Shown one piece after another: positions 8,114-15,954 of a stretch of 64,000 nt of DNA. How positions within the stretch are numbered: position 1 is the first letter of the stretch; every line of letters starts with the position of its first letter. Under the pieces are notes generated by a model. It was not told the origin of the DNA, ran no database searches, and saw only the letters and a program-made list of their open reading frames with translations. A program made the position numbers and the translations under genes. Source of the stretch: a virus; IMG/VR virus record IMGVR_UViG_3300025138_000025, positions 1 through 64,000 of that record; one strand, given 5' to 3'.

Positions 8114-8237
8114 AATAATATCCCAAAAGGGGAAGAGTCGGGACCTATGAGTTATTTCCGTGTCATGAAATGTATTCATGCATTTACGCTTAGTATTAGG
8201 TCACCGCTCTTCAAAAACTTTGAGAATCACCTCCAGT

Positions 8238-8393
8238 TTATGTCCATTTACCGACTGGACACTCTGCCCGTTTTATTCTAGTCTTCAGGGGCATAAAACA
8301 TTTGCACACTTTACAGCTTCTCCATCGTTTATCGAACTCTGGACACTTCTTGCAGATTTTTAATCTATCTGCATGGTGCAGTTTGTTGTTCAC
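8238..8393 (-). CDS. Zinc-ribbon protein of DUF6171 type
   Basis: 51 residues starting at GTG that overlaps the preceding stop (GTGA). It shows CKKCPEF, then CKVCKCFMPLKTRIKRAECP and VGKW. The CxxC...CxxCxCFM..K..L....CPxGKW pattern is that of DUF6171, small phage zinc proteins of unknown role. Four or more cysteines should bind one or two zinc ions. Confidence 0.8.
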   Translation of the reverse strand: MNNKLHHADRLKICKKCPEFDKRWRSCKVCKCFMPLKTRIKRAECPVGKWT

Positions 8394-8578
8394 TTCAAAG
8401 ATTGAGGCAAATGATTCTTTCTTTGTCGTTGCAAGGTTTTCTTGCGTGCTAGTAGTCTTTTGATTCTACTTGCCATGGCAGGTACTTCTTCTGTTACGAC
8501 TTCTCCTGTATTATCTTCGAAACCTTTAACTGCTTTAGCTAATGCTTCTTCCATAGTACTTGTTTTGTTTTTAGCCAT
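8390..8578 (-). CDS. Hypothetical small protein
   Basis: 62 residues from MAKNKTSTMEEALAKAVKGF, ending with a basic tail (KRLLARKKTLQRQRKNHLPQ). The start overlaps the upstream stop (ATGGCTAA), favouring this over a longer reading. Not recognised. Confidence 0.65.
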   Translation of the reverse strand: MAKNKTSTMEEALAKAVKGFEDNTGEVVTEEVPAMASRIKRLLARKKTLQRQRKNHLPQSLK

Positions 8579-8750
8579 TAATGTAATCCCATGCCTCTTC
8601 TTCTGTTGCATAAATTGTTAGTGTGTTTTCGCTATCTCTAACTTTCCAAACCCCTCTGATTAAGTTTAACTGCCAGCCTTCTGGTAGTGTATTTCCGCTT
8701 TTCTTCTTTGGTGATTTAGTTAAATCTTTTTTCATGTATTCTGTGTCCAT
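8571..8750 (-). CDS. Hypothetical small protein
   Basis: 59 residues from MDTEYMKKDLTKSPKKKSG; AGGAGAAACA precedes the ATG. The C-terminal part (WQLNLIRGVWKVRDSENTL..IYATEEEAWDYI) looks like a small beta/alpha domain. Not recognised. Confidence 0.65.
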   Translation of the reverse strand: MDTEYMKKDLTKSPKKKSGNTLPEGWQLNLIRGVWKVRDSENTLTIYATEEEAWDYING

Positions 8751-8758
8751 TGTTTCTC

Positions 8759-8989
8759 CTAGTGCATAGTTATCATTGTAACTACCACTCCTGATAAGGT
8801 TACGAGTAGAAAGCCTGCGCATCCTAATAGGATAGATTCTATTCTAGTAGTCTTCTCATCGATTCTATTAAATCTAGTATCAGACGCCTCTTCAATATCT
8901 GCTATCTTATTAAAAATTGTTTTCCAACGCTCAGCGCATATAGCTTCGTGTTTCTCTAACGCTGCTGCTACTGCTTCTACTGAGTCCAT
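8759..8989 (-). CDS. Coiled-coil, C-terminally anchored membrane protein (XhlA-like)
   Basis: 76 residues from MDSVEAVAAALEKHEAICAE, preceded by AGGGGAAAGC. A coiled coil (~10-50) is followed by one transmembrane helix (SILLGCAGFLLVTLSGVVVT). This architecture resembles haemolysin XhlA-type proteins associated with lysis or membrane positioning. First gene behind the promoter at 9037-9065. Confidence 0.65.
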   Translation of the reverse strand: MDSVEAVAAALEKHEAICAERWKTIFNKIADIEEASDTRFNRIDEKTTRIESILLGCAGFLLVTLSGVVVTMITMH

Positions 8990-9008
8990 GCTTTCCCCTT
9001 TTAATCTT

Positions 9009-9024
9009 TGTGGAAATATCCACA
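9009..9024. repeat. 16-bp inverted repeat in the leader of the 8989 gene
   Basis: TGTGGAAATATCCACA, nearly perfect dyad, placed just after the predicted transcription start of the promoter at 9037-9065. It could be an operator or a leader hairpin. Confidence 0.4.
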
Positions 9025-9036
9025 TCTATAGTGAAA

Positions 9037-9065
9037 ATTATATCAAATTATCAGCTGCCTGTCAA
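9037..9065 (-). promoter_or_regulatory. Sigma-70-type promoter
   Basis: Minus-strand TTGACA (9065-9060), 17-bp spacer, TATAAT (9042-9037), immediately after the cyclase stop. It should drive the small membrane and basic genes and terL independently of the curli/cyclase genes. Confidence 0.85.
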
Positions 9066-9068
9066 GTA

Positions 9069-10859
9069 CTATTTTCGTATGGTATAGATTTTAACTGGTT
9101 CCGACTTGCCTTTGACAGTCACCTCGTCTAGAAATTCATAATCGTAGCCATCTACTAAACTGTGCTCTGATATAATTAAATCTGCGTCGTATTCTTTACA
9201 ACTTGATTCTAGCCTTGCAGCCAAATTAACAGAGTCACCAAGGACACTATAATCAAACCGTGTAGTACTACCAAAGTTGCCAACGACACAGAGTCCTGTG
9301 TTAATTCCCGCTCCTGTATTAATCTCATCCAGGCCTTCTTCTCTGAGTTTTTCATTCAATTCTCCTAAGGCTACTCTCATTTCAATAGCCGCTGCTGTAG
9401 CATTCTCTACGTGTTTTTCGTCAGGAAGAGGAGCACCCCAAAATGCCATGATGCAGTCTCCCATATATTTATCTATTGTACCACCGTGTTTAAGTATTAT
9501 CTCAGTCTGATTGTCAAGAAAACGGTTAATGAGACTCGTAAGACCTTGTGGATCTTTCTGGTATTTTTCAGAGATGGGAGTAAATCCTCGAATATCCGAA
9601 AAAAGAAAAGTTAGTCGTTCTGTGAACCCACCCAATCTCAGTAATGTTGGGTCCTCCTGTAATTTTTTTACAAGGTCGGGGCTAACATACGTTCCAAATT
9701 GTTGTTTGATTCGAAGTTTCTGCAAATACTCTGTAATGAAACTCTTGAAAGTTACAATACTCCAAAACAAAATGGAGATAATTACGACACCACTAAGGTC
9801 AATCAAGTAAGAAGATTTATAAGCTTCCAGGACTGCGTAAATACAACCACCGATTACGATAATTATCATAGGTAGTGAGAAATAAACGCTTCTTGATGCT
9901 AGTAAAATCAGCAGTAGAGCCAAAACTGCAGCTCCCAGCTCTACTGTGACATTCCATGTCGGGATGGATGGTGATGTACCTTCAATAAGGTTGTGTAATA
10001 GGTTAGCTTGCAACTCATGTGGGAACTTTGGTCCTGCTGGAGTCGCTACTGGGTTGACAATTCCTTCTGCCGTAACTCCGATTATAATAAAAGGAGCATT
10101 TATAGGCGCTTCCATAAACTCTGAAGCGGATTGTCTGGTAAAATTGGTATTCCAGTCAAGGAATATGCGTGAATAAGAATCAGTTGTTATGGTTGGGTAG
10201 TTTGGTATTCTTACTGACTCGATTCCTGAGAGGCCAGTACGTAATTGATACGACGGATCTCCAACTCCCACGCGTAAAAGTTCTAAAGCGAAGGATGGGT
10301 ATAACTTATCTTGTACATTTACAACAAGAGGCACTCTTCTTGTGACTCCATCGAGCTCAGGGGTTGCTGTAACGATACCTGCGCCGGAACGAGTTAGTGA
10401 TAAATTCTTCTCAGTACGTATTATGCCAGGATATTTAAACAACCATGGTGTAGGATCCTCTCCTAACTGTGCAGTGCCTACATGAGGACCGCTTTTCTCT
10501 GATTGTAGAGATACTGCTGAAGCCAAAACAGTCGATACTCGATTCATAGCAGTTGCTAGTCTTACATCATTAGCTGGATTACGCAAGTCTGGGTCTGGCA
10601 TCAACACTGTGATACCAGGCACAGCACTTGTTCTTTCTATAATAGATGCGTATAAGTCTCTCGGTAATGGATAACCTCCGTATGCTTCTACGATTTCTTC
10701 ATCAAGGTCTATTATAAGAATATTCTCATTTTGTACTGGTTCGTCAGACATTATGAGATAGTCAAATACTTTTAGTTCTAGTATTTGTAAAGGGGTAGGA
10801 TTCCAAATTAGGATTCCTAAGAAAAGGGACATAAGTCCTAAATTAATAAGTTTATTCAT
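9069..10859 (-). CDS. CHASE2-domain adenylate cyclase
   Basis: 596 residues. An N-terminal signal anchor (~5-20) precedes a periplasmic CHASE2 sensor (~27-300), then three transmembrane helices (~305-321, 328-345, 352-374) and a cytoplasmic class III cyclase domain (~412-596). Catalytic residues look complete: metal Asp422 (SDIRGFT) and Asp468 (DKYMGDCIMAFWG), adenine-selecting Lys464 and Asp536 (FDYSVLGDSVN), transition-state Asn545 and Arg549. It should make cAMP in response to a periplasmic signal. CHASE2 cyclases commonly sit beside FecR-domain genes in bacteria, and a FecR gene lies two genes upstream here. Very unusual cargo for a phage. GGDEF or phosphodiesterase motifs are absent. Confidence 0.93.
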   Translation of the reverse strand: MNKLINLGLMSLFLGILIWNPTPLQILELKVFDYLIMSDEPVQNENILIIDLDEEIVEAYGGYPLPRDLYASIIERTSAVPGITVLMPDPDLRNPANDVRLATAMNRVSTVLASAVSLQSEKSGPHVGTAQLGEDPTPWLFKYPGIIRTEKNLSLTRSGAGIVTATPELDGVTRRVPLVVNVQDKLYPSFALELLRVGVGDPSYQLRTGLSGIESVRIPNYPTITTDSYSRIFLDWNTNFTRQSASEFMEAPINAPFIIIGVTAEGIVNPVATPAGPKFPHELQANLLHNLIEGTSPSIPTWNVTVELGAAVLALLLILLASRSVYFSLPMIIIVIGGCIYAVLEAYKSSYLIDLSGVVIISILFWSIVTFKSFITEYLQKLRIKQQFGTYVSPDLVKKLQEDPTLLRLGGFTERLTFLFSDIRGFTPISEKYQKDPQGLTSLINRFLDNQTEIILKHGGTIDKYMGDCIMAFWGAPLPDEKHVENATAAAIEMRVALGELNEKLREEGLDEINTGAGINTGLCVVGNFGSTTRFDYSVLGDSVNLAARLESSCKEYDADLIISEHSLVDGYDYEFLDEVTVKGKSEPVKIYTIRK

Positions 10860-11029
10860 GATACATATAAGTTAATAACTGTAAACGATAATATCATAAA
10901 TCCAAATACGCATACTTGGACTATTGACATCCAAACGATTTGTTTCATGGGATGTACGTCTACTATTTTTTCTACCCAGTCTTCACTAGGTGCTAGGTTT
11001 ACGACCTGTAGGATTTTTTCTTCTTTCAT
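10856..11029 (-). CDS. Small single-span membrane protein between curlin and cyclase
   Basis: 56 residues from MKEEKILQVVNLAPSEDWVE, start chosen at the ATGA overlap with the curlin stop. A single transmembrane helix (IVWMSIVQVCVFGFMILSFTV) is near the C-terminus. It overlaps the cyclase start by four bases, so it is coupled to it. Could be a cyclase partner; unknown. Confidence 0.7.
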   Translation of the reverse strand: MKEEKILQVVNLAPSEDWVEKIVDVHPMKQIVWMSIVQVCVFGFMILSFTVINLYVS

Positions 11030-11820
11030 TGTTGTGTGATTGTTATTGTTTTTGTACATTCTGACGTACAGTTAAAAGTTGCAGTATAAGATTGATTCGT
11101 AGCACCAGACTGTGTTACTCCTACATCATATCCTGTTGTATAAAATTTCATATTTGCTACATGAGCTCCTGCTCCATATTGTGTTAAGTCTACTTCATTA
11201 TCAGAGTTGTAAAAGAATATGTCTGCATCTTTATTTCCAGTACCATATTGAGTTACATTAGCCGTGTTACGGTGCGCAGCACCATTTCCATAAATATAAG
11301 AATTATGTTGGCCAGTACCATACTGAGAAACAGTGATATTAGAATCGTCACCGAAAAAGAATATTTTACTATATTTGTTGTTTCCTGTTTGAGTAGTTGA
11401 ATAAACATTATCGTCTCCTGAGCCTAATGATTCCGAATGGTTATCATTCCCTGTTTGAGTAACGGTTACTGTATTGTCGTCTTCGTCTTGGTCAACATAT
11501 GCATAGTTATCATTTCCGTCTATAGTTACGGTAGTAGAGTTTCCTATGTTATTTGACCATACAGTAAACATCTTAACATTATTACTATTACCTTCTACTA
11601 TACTGCTCCATGTAGCATTTGTACAGCTGTGAGAACTATAATTAGCTCCTAGAATAGCACCTCCAGAATTTGCTCCGCAAAGAATAGTGGTAGTATTACC
11701 ATTGCCAATTTGTTTAGTAGTAATTTGATTGTTAGTACCTTTAGTAATAATTGTAGTAGAGTTATCTCCTGCAAAACTAAGGGGACTGATTAATAATAAT
11801 AACGTTATCGCCCGCACCAT
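11026..11820 (-). CDS. Curlin-like amyloid repeat protein
   Basis: 264 residues with a signal peptide (MVRAITLLLLISPLSFAG). The body is Asn/Thr/Gly/Gln-rich with repeats such as NTVTVTQTGNDN, DSNITVSQYGTG, NTANVTQYGTGN and NEVDLTQYGAG, matching the curlin N..x.v.Q.G..N repeat of CsgA/CsgB subunits. It should be exported through CsgG and could form surface fibres. It has cysteines (CGAN, CTNA, CTSEC), which classical CsgA lacks. The start lies inside the end of the FecR gene. Confidence 0.85.
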   Translation of the reverse strand: MVRAITLLLLISPLSFAGDNSTTIITKGTNNQITTKQIGNGNTTTILCGANSGGAILGANYSSHSCTNATWSSIVEGNSNNVKMFTVWSNNIGNSTTVTIDGNDNYAYVDQDEDDNTVTVTQTGNDNHSESLGSGDDNVYSTTQTGNNKYSKIFFFGDDSNITVSQYGTGQHNSYIYGNGAAHRNTANVTQYGTGNKDADIFFYNSDNEVDLTQYGAGAHVANMKFYTTGYDVGVTQSGATNQSYTATFNCTSECTKTITITQQ

Positions 11821-12877
11821 TTATACTTACCTCCATAATTACTCCTGCATTGTCAATATATAAATAAGTACCTGCGTTTGTGTCGATACCTATATCGTAG
11901 TTGTTTTGTCCTTCATGTACAAAATAAATTATATCTCCTTCAACAAATGTGTAGGTTTGGTATACTGGATCGAATCCTCCTATGATACCTTCTAACTCTA
12001 CTCCATTTAGCTGAGAAGCCTGTGAGCCTTTCTTATTTGTAGTCTCTACTAATGCTAATAAGTCTACGAGAAATTCTACACCTAATAAATCTATGTCTAG
12101 TCTTGTGACTTCTTTATCTTCTTCGTCACATTCTTCTACTAATGCATCACAGTCTAAATCTGGTGCATCGTCAAAGAAGTCTTTGTCTAATTCGGCAGTC
12201 GGTGATACTCCTGCTTCTTGTTCTTCAACAGCTTGTACTACTTCTTGGGGCTTATTTACTATAAGCATATTGTCAATCATTCCAAGTGTGATACCACTGA
12301 GTTTAACCTTGGGTGTTGGTCTTTGTTCGTATGTTGATACCATAGTAGCTTGAAAGGCCTCATTAAGAACCTCTACTCCTGCTGCTGTTGTTACTGTAAT
12401 CTCTCCTGATGAGTTTCCGAATTCATCGGGAAGTAGTATAACGAGGCTTCTTCCTAGCTCGTCTACTGTTGTTGTGAAATCTGTCCCACGAATACCTATT
12501 TGGGCTGTGGGAGTCTTTATGCTTATATTCTCTTTGTTCATTTTACCGAACTTTCCTGAAATAAACCTAGCTGTTCCAGACGCCATGTTGAGTGCCATTT
12601 TTGACTTGCTTGGGTCTGGATCATAAATGTATTCATCTATGATTAGTTTTGATTGTTCTGTGAGTCTTACAACTGAATTGTCTAAAAACTCAATGGCTAA
12701 TCTGCCGTTTCCTGTTCTAACATCATCGAAAGGGAGGATATCTGACTGTAGTTCTGCAGTCAAAGAGTCCCCAGAATCTCTTCTAGTTATCTCGCCGGTA
12801 CCCCGTAATTCAGATATCTCTCCTATTTCAGTTGACAAGGCCGAAACACTAAAAAGTGCTAACAGCCAGATGCGCAT
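11777..12877 (-). CDS. FecR-domain secreted protein
   Basis: 366 residues with a signal peptide (MRIWLLALFSVSALS). Residues ~35-130 form a FecR domain: LQSDILPFDDVRTGNGRLAI, FLDNSVVRLTEQSKLIIDEY, SGTARFISGKF, IKTPTAQIGIRGTDFTT. An acidic linker (~215-260) and a C-terminal beta segment ending INQSP follow. FecR domains are periplasmic and often precede CHASE2 adenylate cyclases; here it is sandwiched between two curlin genes with overlaps on both sides. There is no sigma factor gene nearby, so classical FecI regulation is unlikely. Confidence 0.85.
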   Translation of the reverse strand: MRIWLLALFSVSALSTEIGEISELRGTGEITRRDSGDSLTAELQSDILPFDDVRTGNGRLAIEFLDNSVVRLTEQSKLIIDEYIYDPDPSKSKMALNMASGTARFISGKFGKMNKENISIKTPTAQIGIRGTDFTTTVDELGRSLVILLPDEFGNSSGEITVTTAAGVEVLNEAFQATMVSTYEQRPTPKVKLSGITLGMIDNMLIVNKPQEVVQAVEEQEAGVSPTAELDKDFFDDAPDLDCDALVEECDEEDKEVTRLDIDLLGVEFLVDLLALVETTNKKGSQASQLNGVELEGIIGGFDPVYQTYTFVEGDIIYFVHEGQNNYDIGIDTNAGTYLYIDNAGVIMEVSINGAGDNVIIINQSP

Positions 12878-13536
12878 TGGTCTACATTAATAGTACCACT
12901 TGATGTGGTAGATATTATGTTTGCAACGTTCGTACTTGCAGTATCAGTTTGGTCAATAGTTACAGTATTTGAGCTACCAGTTAATGCTACCGTAATAGCA
13001 TGGTCAGCTGAACCTGTTTGTAAAGTGGTTATAGTATTACTATTACCATCTATATCCCAATTATTAATACAACCCACAACCTCACAAACACCAGTAACAC
13101 TATTAGATGTACCAGTTATTGCAAAATCATTGTTTGCACCAGTAGCAGTTGAAGCTGCTCCTTGTGTCCAGACTAGTACGTTACTATCTCCGACTGTGAT
13201 ATAATCAAAATCTGAGCTAGCTGCATCACCTGTGGCTCCAACAGCTAAAGTAGCTGAGTTAGAATCACCAGTAACGCGGTACGTCCAACTGGATGAGTTG
13301 CCTTGTAGGATAGAAGCTAGAAAGGAGTTAGTATCTCCAATCTGGTCTATATCTACTGTCATAGATGTACCTGACAAAGTTGCTCTTGCAGAAGTTGTAC
13401 CAATTGTATTAGTAGCACCTATCTGGTCAATAGTCAATGTAAGTCCTGTACCTGTCTGGGTGATATAAATATCATTGTTCCCAGCGAACGCTGTAAAAGA
13501 TAGACATATCGCGAATAGTCCTAGTATCTTTTTCAT
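12859..13536 (-). CDS. Second curlin-like repeat protein
   Basis: 225 residues from MKKILGLFAICLSFTAFAGN, the start picked for its GGGAGAAAAATAGA ribosome site and signal peptide. Repeats such as NNDIYITQTGTG, MTVDIDQIGDTN, NSVTGVCEV, NTITTLQTGSAD and NTVTIDQTDTAS follow. It differs from the other curlin enough to be a distinct subunit, perhaps major/minor like CsgA/CsgB. It lies directly after csgG. Confidence 0.85.
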   Translation of the reverse strand: MKKILGLFAICLSFTAFAGNNDIYITQTGTGLTLTIDQIGATNTIGTTSARATLSGTSMTVDIDQIGDTNSFLASILQGNSSSWTYRVTGDSNSATLAVGATGDAASSDFDYITVGDSNVLVWTQGAASTATGANNDFAITGTSNSVTGVCEVVGCINNWDIDGNSNTITTLQTGSADHAITVALTGSSNTVTIDQTDTASTNVANIISTTSSGTINVDQCASGC

Positions 13537-13537
13537 T

Positions 13538-14392
13538 CTATTTTTCTCCCAGGCTTGAGTAATTAAAATCCCAAACCTCTTTTTCGAGGCCTTGAACAAC
13601 TAAACCGTATACAGCTGCTTCAATAGCAGCTCTTGTGGCGTGTCCAACAGCTTCGTTTTCCGTATAGCCACTTTCGATTTCAACGAGTTCTGTACCAAGT
13701 TCTATGAACCTGAATACATCGCCTCCACCTCCAGTAGACAATATGGTTTTTGTGGTTGTAACATTTAACAAGACTTCTCCTGTCTGAACTAATACTGCTC
13801 TTAATGTTACTGTAACGATATCTTCACGATATTGATTTTTCATACCGATACCTAAGTATCGAGCACCGTTACCACCAGTTCTTATGTTAGTGTCATAACT
13901 AATTATTCCACCTTCAATAATCATCCCTGCATATAACAGGGGTTTTAAAATTGTTTTTGCATCACTGCCACCACCGTAATTTTCAAAGGTAGTTCGCACT
14001 AATTGTCTTTCTTTCGTAAGTCCATCCAAACCTGTTCTTTCTACAACTACAAACCAGTTACCTCTACCAGCATCTCTAAGTGCTTCGATTAGTATATGGT
14101 GTGGGCCTTGCGTCACTGCAGTACTGAAACTAGCAATGTTATCTCCACCTTTTCTTTGACCTGTTAAGTCATTGAATTGGTAGACGGCTACTATAGTTTT
14201 TTGGTTTGGGTATGGTAAATTCAACAACTGCTCTGTAGCAGATGTTTGTATAACAGGACCTTGCGTACAGGCTAAGAAATCGCCATTGCAGTCCATGTTT
14301 GATTTAGGCATGCCAATTACAGCACAGCCTTGTAGTATTAGTAATATTGAGAGTAACTTAACCGCTTGCACAATCTGAAAAACATCCACCAA
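13538..14392 (-). CDS. csgG: CsgG-type curli secretion channel lipoprotein
   Basis: 284 residues from the TTG at 14392. It has a lipobox (LLILQGC) and strong agreement with E. coli CsgG: KTIVAVYQFNDLTGQRK, SFSTAVTQGPHHILIEALRD, FVVVERTGLDGLTKERQLVR, GGIISYDTNIRTGGNGARYL and the end GLVVQGLEKEVWDF. CsgG forms a nonameric outer-membrane pore. Start is uncertain: TTG at 14392, or GTG at 14389 or 14371; the last places the lipobox at a typical distance. It overlaps csgF. No CsgE gatekeeper gene is visible. Confidence 0.93.
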   Translation of the reverse strand: MVDVFQIVQAVKLLSILLILQGCAVIGMPKSNMDCNGDFLACTQGPVIQTSATEQLLNLPYPNQKTIVAVYQFNDLTGQRKGGDNIASFSTAVTQGPHHILIEALRDAGRGNWFVVVERTGLDGLTKERQLVRTTFENYGGGSDAKTILKPLLYAGMIIEGGIISYDTNIRTGGNGARYLGIGMKNQYREDIVTVTLRAVLVQTGEVLLNVTTTKTILSTGGGGDVFRFIELGTELVEIESGYTENEAVGHATRAAIEAAVYGLVVQGLEKEVWDFNYSSLGEK

Positions 14393-14849
14393 ACTGTCCT
14401 ACTGGTATTACAATCGTAGTAGTAGAAAGTAGAACTCCATCCATCCATTCTTCGACAGTCAATGTAATATTGACGCCATCGTTCATCCAGATGATTCTAT
14501 TTCCTTCTAACCAGATTTCTCCAAATATAGGATTTTCTAAGGTGCCTGGAGTATCATAATTAAATAAGGACTCCGAGATATCTTTCGCAAGTGTAGAGTA
14601 AATTCTACTTTCTAAGTTTCTTAGGAATTTTGCAAGTGTTGTGTTTTCAGCTTCTCTTTGAGCTTCGTCTAAAGCATCCTGAGCTTTTTGTGCTAGTGCT
14701 TCTTTTCTTGTTCTTTCTTGTTCATCAATAGTTAAATAGTGTGCAGATTGATTAATCCCACTAAAACTAGGTGATCCGAATTTATGTACCAGTTCCGTTG
14801 CGTTTACTGTCGTTGCTAGTACTATTAGTGTTATTACGCTTTTTTTCAT
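14358..14849 (-). CDS. csgF: CsgF-type curli assembly factor
   Basis: 163 residues with a signal peptide (MKKSVITLIVLATTVNA). The mature N-terminus ELVHKFGSPSFSGINQSAHY matches the CsgF FRNPNFGGNPNNG region that plugs into the CsgG channel. A longer helical stretch (TRKEALAQKAQDALDEAQRE) and a beta-rich end follow. Two C-terminal cysteines (CFSDC) are atypical. The gene precedes csgG with a 35-bp overlap. Confidence 0.85.
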   Translation of the reverse strand: MKKSVITLIVLATTVNATELVHKFGSPSFSGINQSAHYLTIDEQERTRKEALAQKAQDALDEAQREAENTTLAKFLRNLESRIYSTLAKDISESLFNYDTPGTLENPIFGEIWLEGNRIIWMNDGVNITLTVEEWMDGVLLSTTTIVIPVGQFGGCFSDCASG

Positions 14850-15078
14850 TTTCTTTCATCTGTAAAACAGTGTTTACCTTTTGCTGTAAACGAATCATAT
14901 CGTTGTCGAGCATACGTATTTGGTCTATCAGCTTTATTAGTGCGAAATGCATTCCTTTTATTGCTGGCCCAATCACGTTTGTCATTGTGTGCCAGACATA
15001 GTATACGAAATATCCAAGTCCCACCATTGCGACTACAGGAAAACCAAATTCTTCAACATAAAATACTATAGTTTCCAT
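14782..15078 (-). CDS. Membrane plus coiled-coil protein A (YvrJ/holin-like)
   Basis: 98 residues: an N-terminal transmembrane helix (FGFPVVAMVGLGYFVYYVW), then a coiled coil (LIDQIRMLDNDMIRLQQKVN) and a polar Asn/Ser tail. It is a paralogue of the next gene upstream (both have the N-D-M-I-R-L stretch at the same place). It overlaps the csgF start by 68 bp. Could be a small inner-membrane partner or holin. Confidence 0.75.
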   Translation of the reverse strand: METIVFYVEEFGFPVVAMVGLGYFVYYVWHTMTNVIGPAIKGMHFALIKLIDQIRMLDNDMIRLQQKVNTVLQMKENEKKRNNTNSTSNDSKRNGTGT

Positions 15079-15374
15079 TAATCTCTCCTGACGTCTAGTT
15101 TTCCATCCTCTACGAAGTTTTCTGCTCTAGCAATTCTATCTAAATCTGGTGTAAGTTCTAGAGCGCTGCTTACACTAGTGTCCAATCTAATCATATCATT
15201 ATTCATTGTTTTAATTCTGGTTACGAGACTTTCGGTAAAACCTTTTAGTGTACCTATCTGTCCAACTACTCCAGACATTATCTGTTTCATGATTATAAAT
15301 ATAAAAGCTCCAGCTGCCAAAGCCCCTGCTATAGGGGCTCCGAGGTCAGCTATTAGACTAAATGCCTGTTCCAT
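15078..15374 (-). CDS. Membrane plus coiled-coil protein B (paralogue of the next gene)
   Basis: 98 residues with a transmembrane helix (GAPIAGALAAGAFIFIIMKQ) and a coiled coil containing RIKTMNNDMIRLDTSVSSAL. Same length and layout as the 14782-15078 product, so the pair looks like a tandem duplication. Function unknown; gene order places both between an outer-membrane protein and the curli genes. Confidence 0.75.
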   Translation of the reverse strand: MEQAFSLIADLGAPIAGALAAGAFIFIIMKQIMSGVVGQIGTLKGFTESLVTRIKTMNNDMIRLDTSVSSALELTPDLDRIARAENFVEDGKLDVRRD

Positions 15375-15953
15375 TTACCAAACGTACGCAAGACCAACTA
15401 ATTGTTCCTCTTCGTAAACTGTTAAGTTTACTTTTAGTTTGTTCGACATCATCCACTCTACTTTTGCTCCATACATATCCATATCCATTGTATCGGACAT
15501 ATGCATTACGTCAACACCCCAGGTGCCACCGTCCCACAAATTAAAGCCCATTTCTAGATATTCTGCATCAGTGTCCATATCTTTGAACCAGTTCATATCG
15601 ACTTTCCAGAAGTCCACTCCAACTCTAGTCTCTTCGAAACTAGGTAAAGTTTTATCCATATAGTCGTATTTAAAATAGCTAAGATTTACACCTAACCATC
15701 CAAGCTGTTTATACCAGCCAACGAACAAATCCAGTTCGACATCTGTTTCGTCATTAAACTCAACATTGCCTACGAATACTCCTGCGTATAGACCGTTATC
15801 CATCCAAGCACTAGAAGTGTGGTACCACGAAGGTCCGTTTTGAGTTTGAGTTACCCCTCTCCAAACGTAGTCCGATGCTACTCCAGTTTCATGTGTTATG
15901 TCTGCAAACGCAAACATTGGTACTGCTAAGAGCAGTGATAATAGTTTATTCAT
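15375..15953 (-). CDS. TorF-family outer-membrane beta-barrel protein
   Basis: 192 residues with a signal peptide (MNKLLSLLLAVPMFAFA). The start of the mature protein, HETGVASDYVWRGVTQTQNG, is the hallmark of the TorF/Gcw_chp putative porins, followed by alternating amphipathic strands and a C-terminal aromatic (GLAYVW) as in barrel proteins. A phage outer-membrane protein might block superinfection or alter uptake; that is inference. Confidence 0.85.
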   Translation of the reverse strand: MNKLLSLLLAVPMFAFADITHETGVASDYVWRGVTQTQNGPSWYHTSSAWMDNGLYAGVFVGNVEFNDETDVELDLFVGWYKQLGWLGVNLSYFKYDYMDKTLPSFEETRVGVDFWKVDMNWFKDMDTDAEYLEMGFNLWDGGTWGVDVMHMSDTMDMDMYGAKVEWMMSNKLKVNLTVYEEEQLVGLAYVW

Positions 15954-15954
15954 A

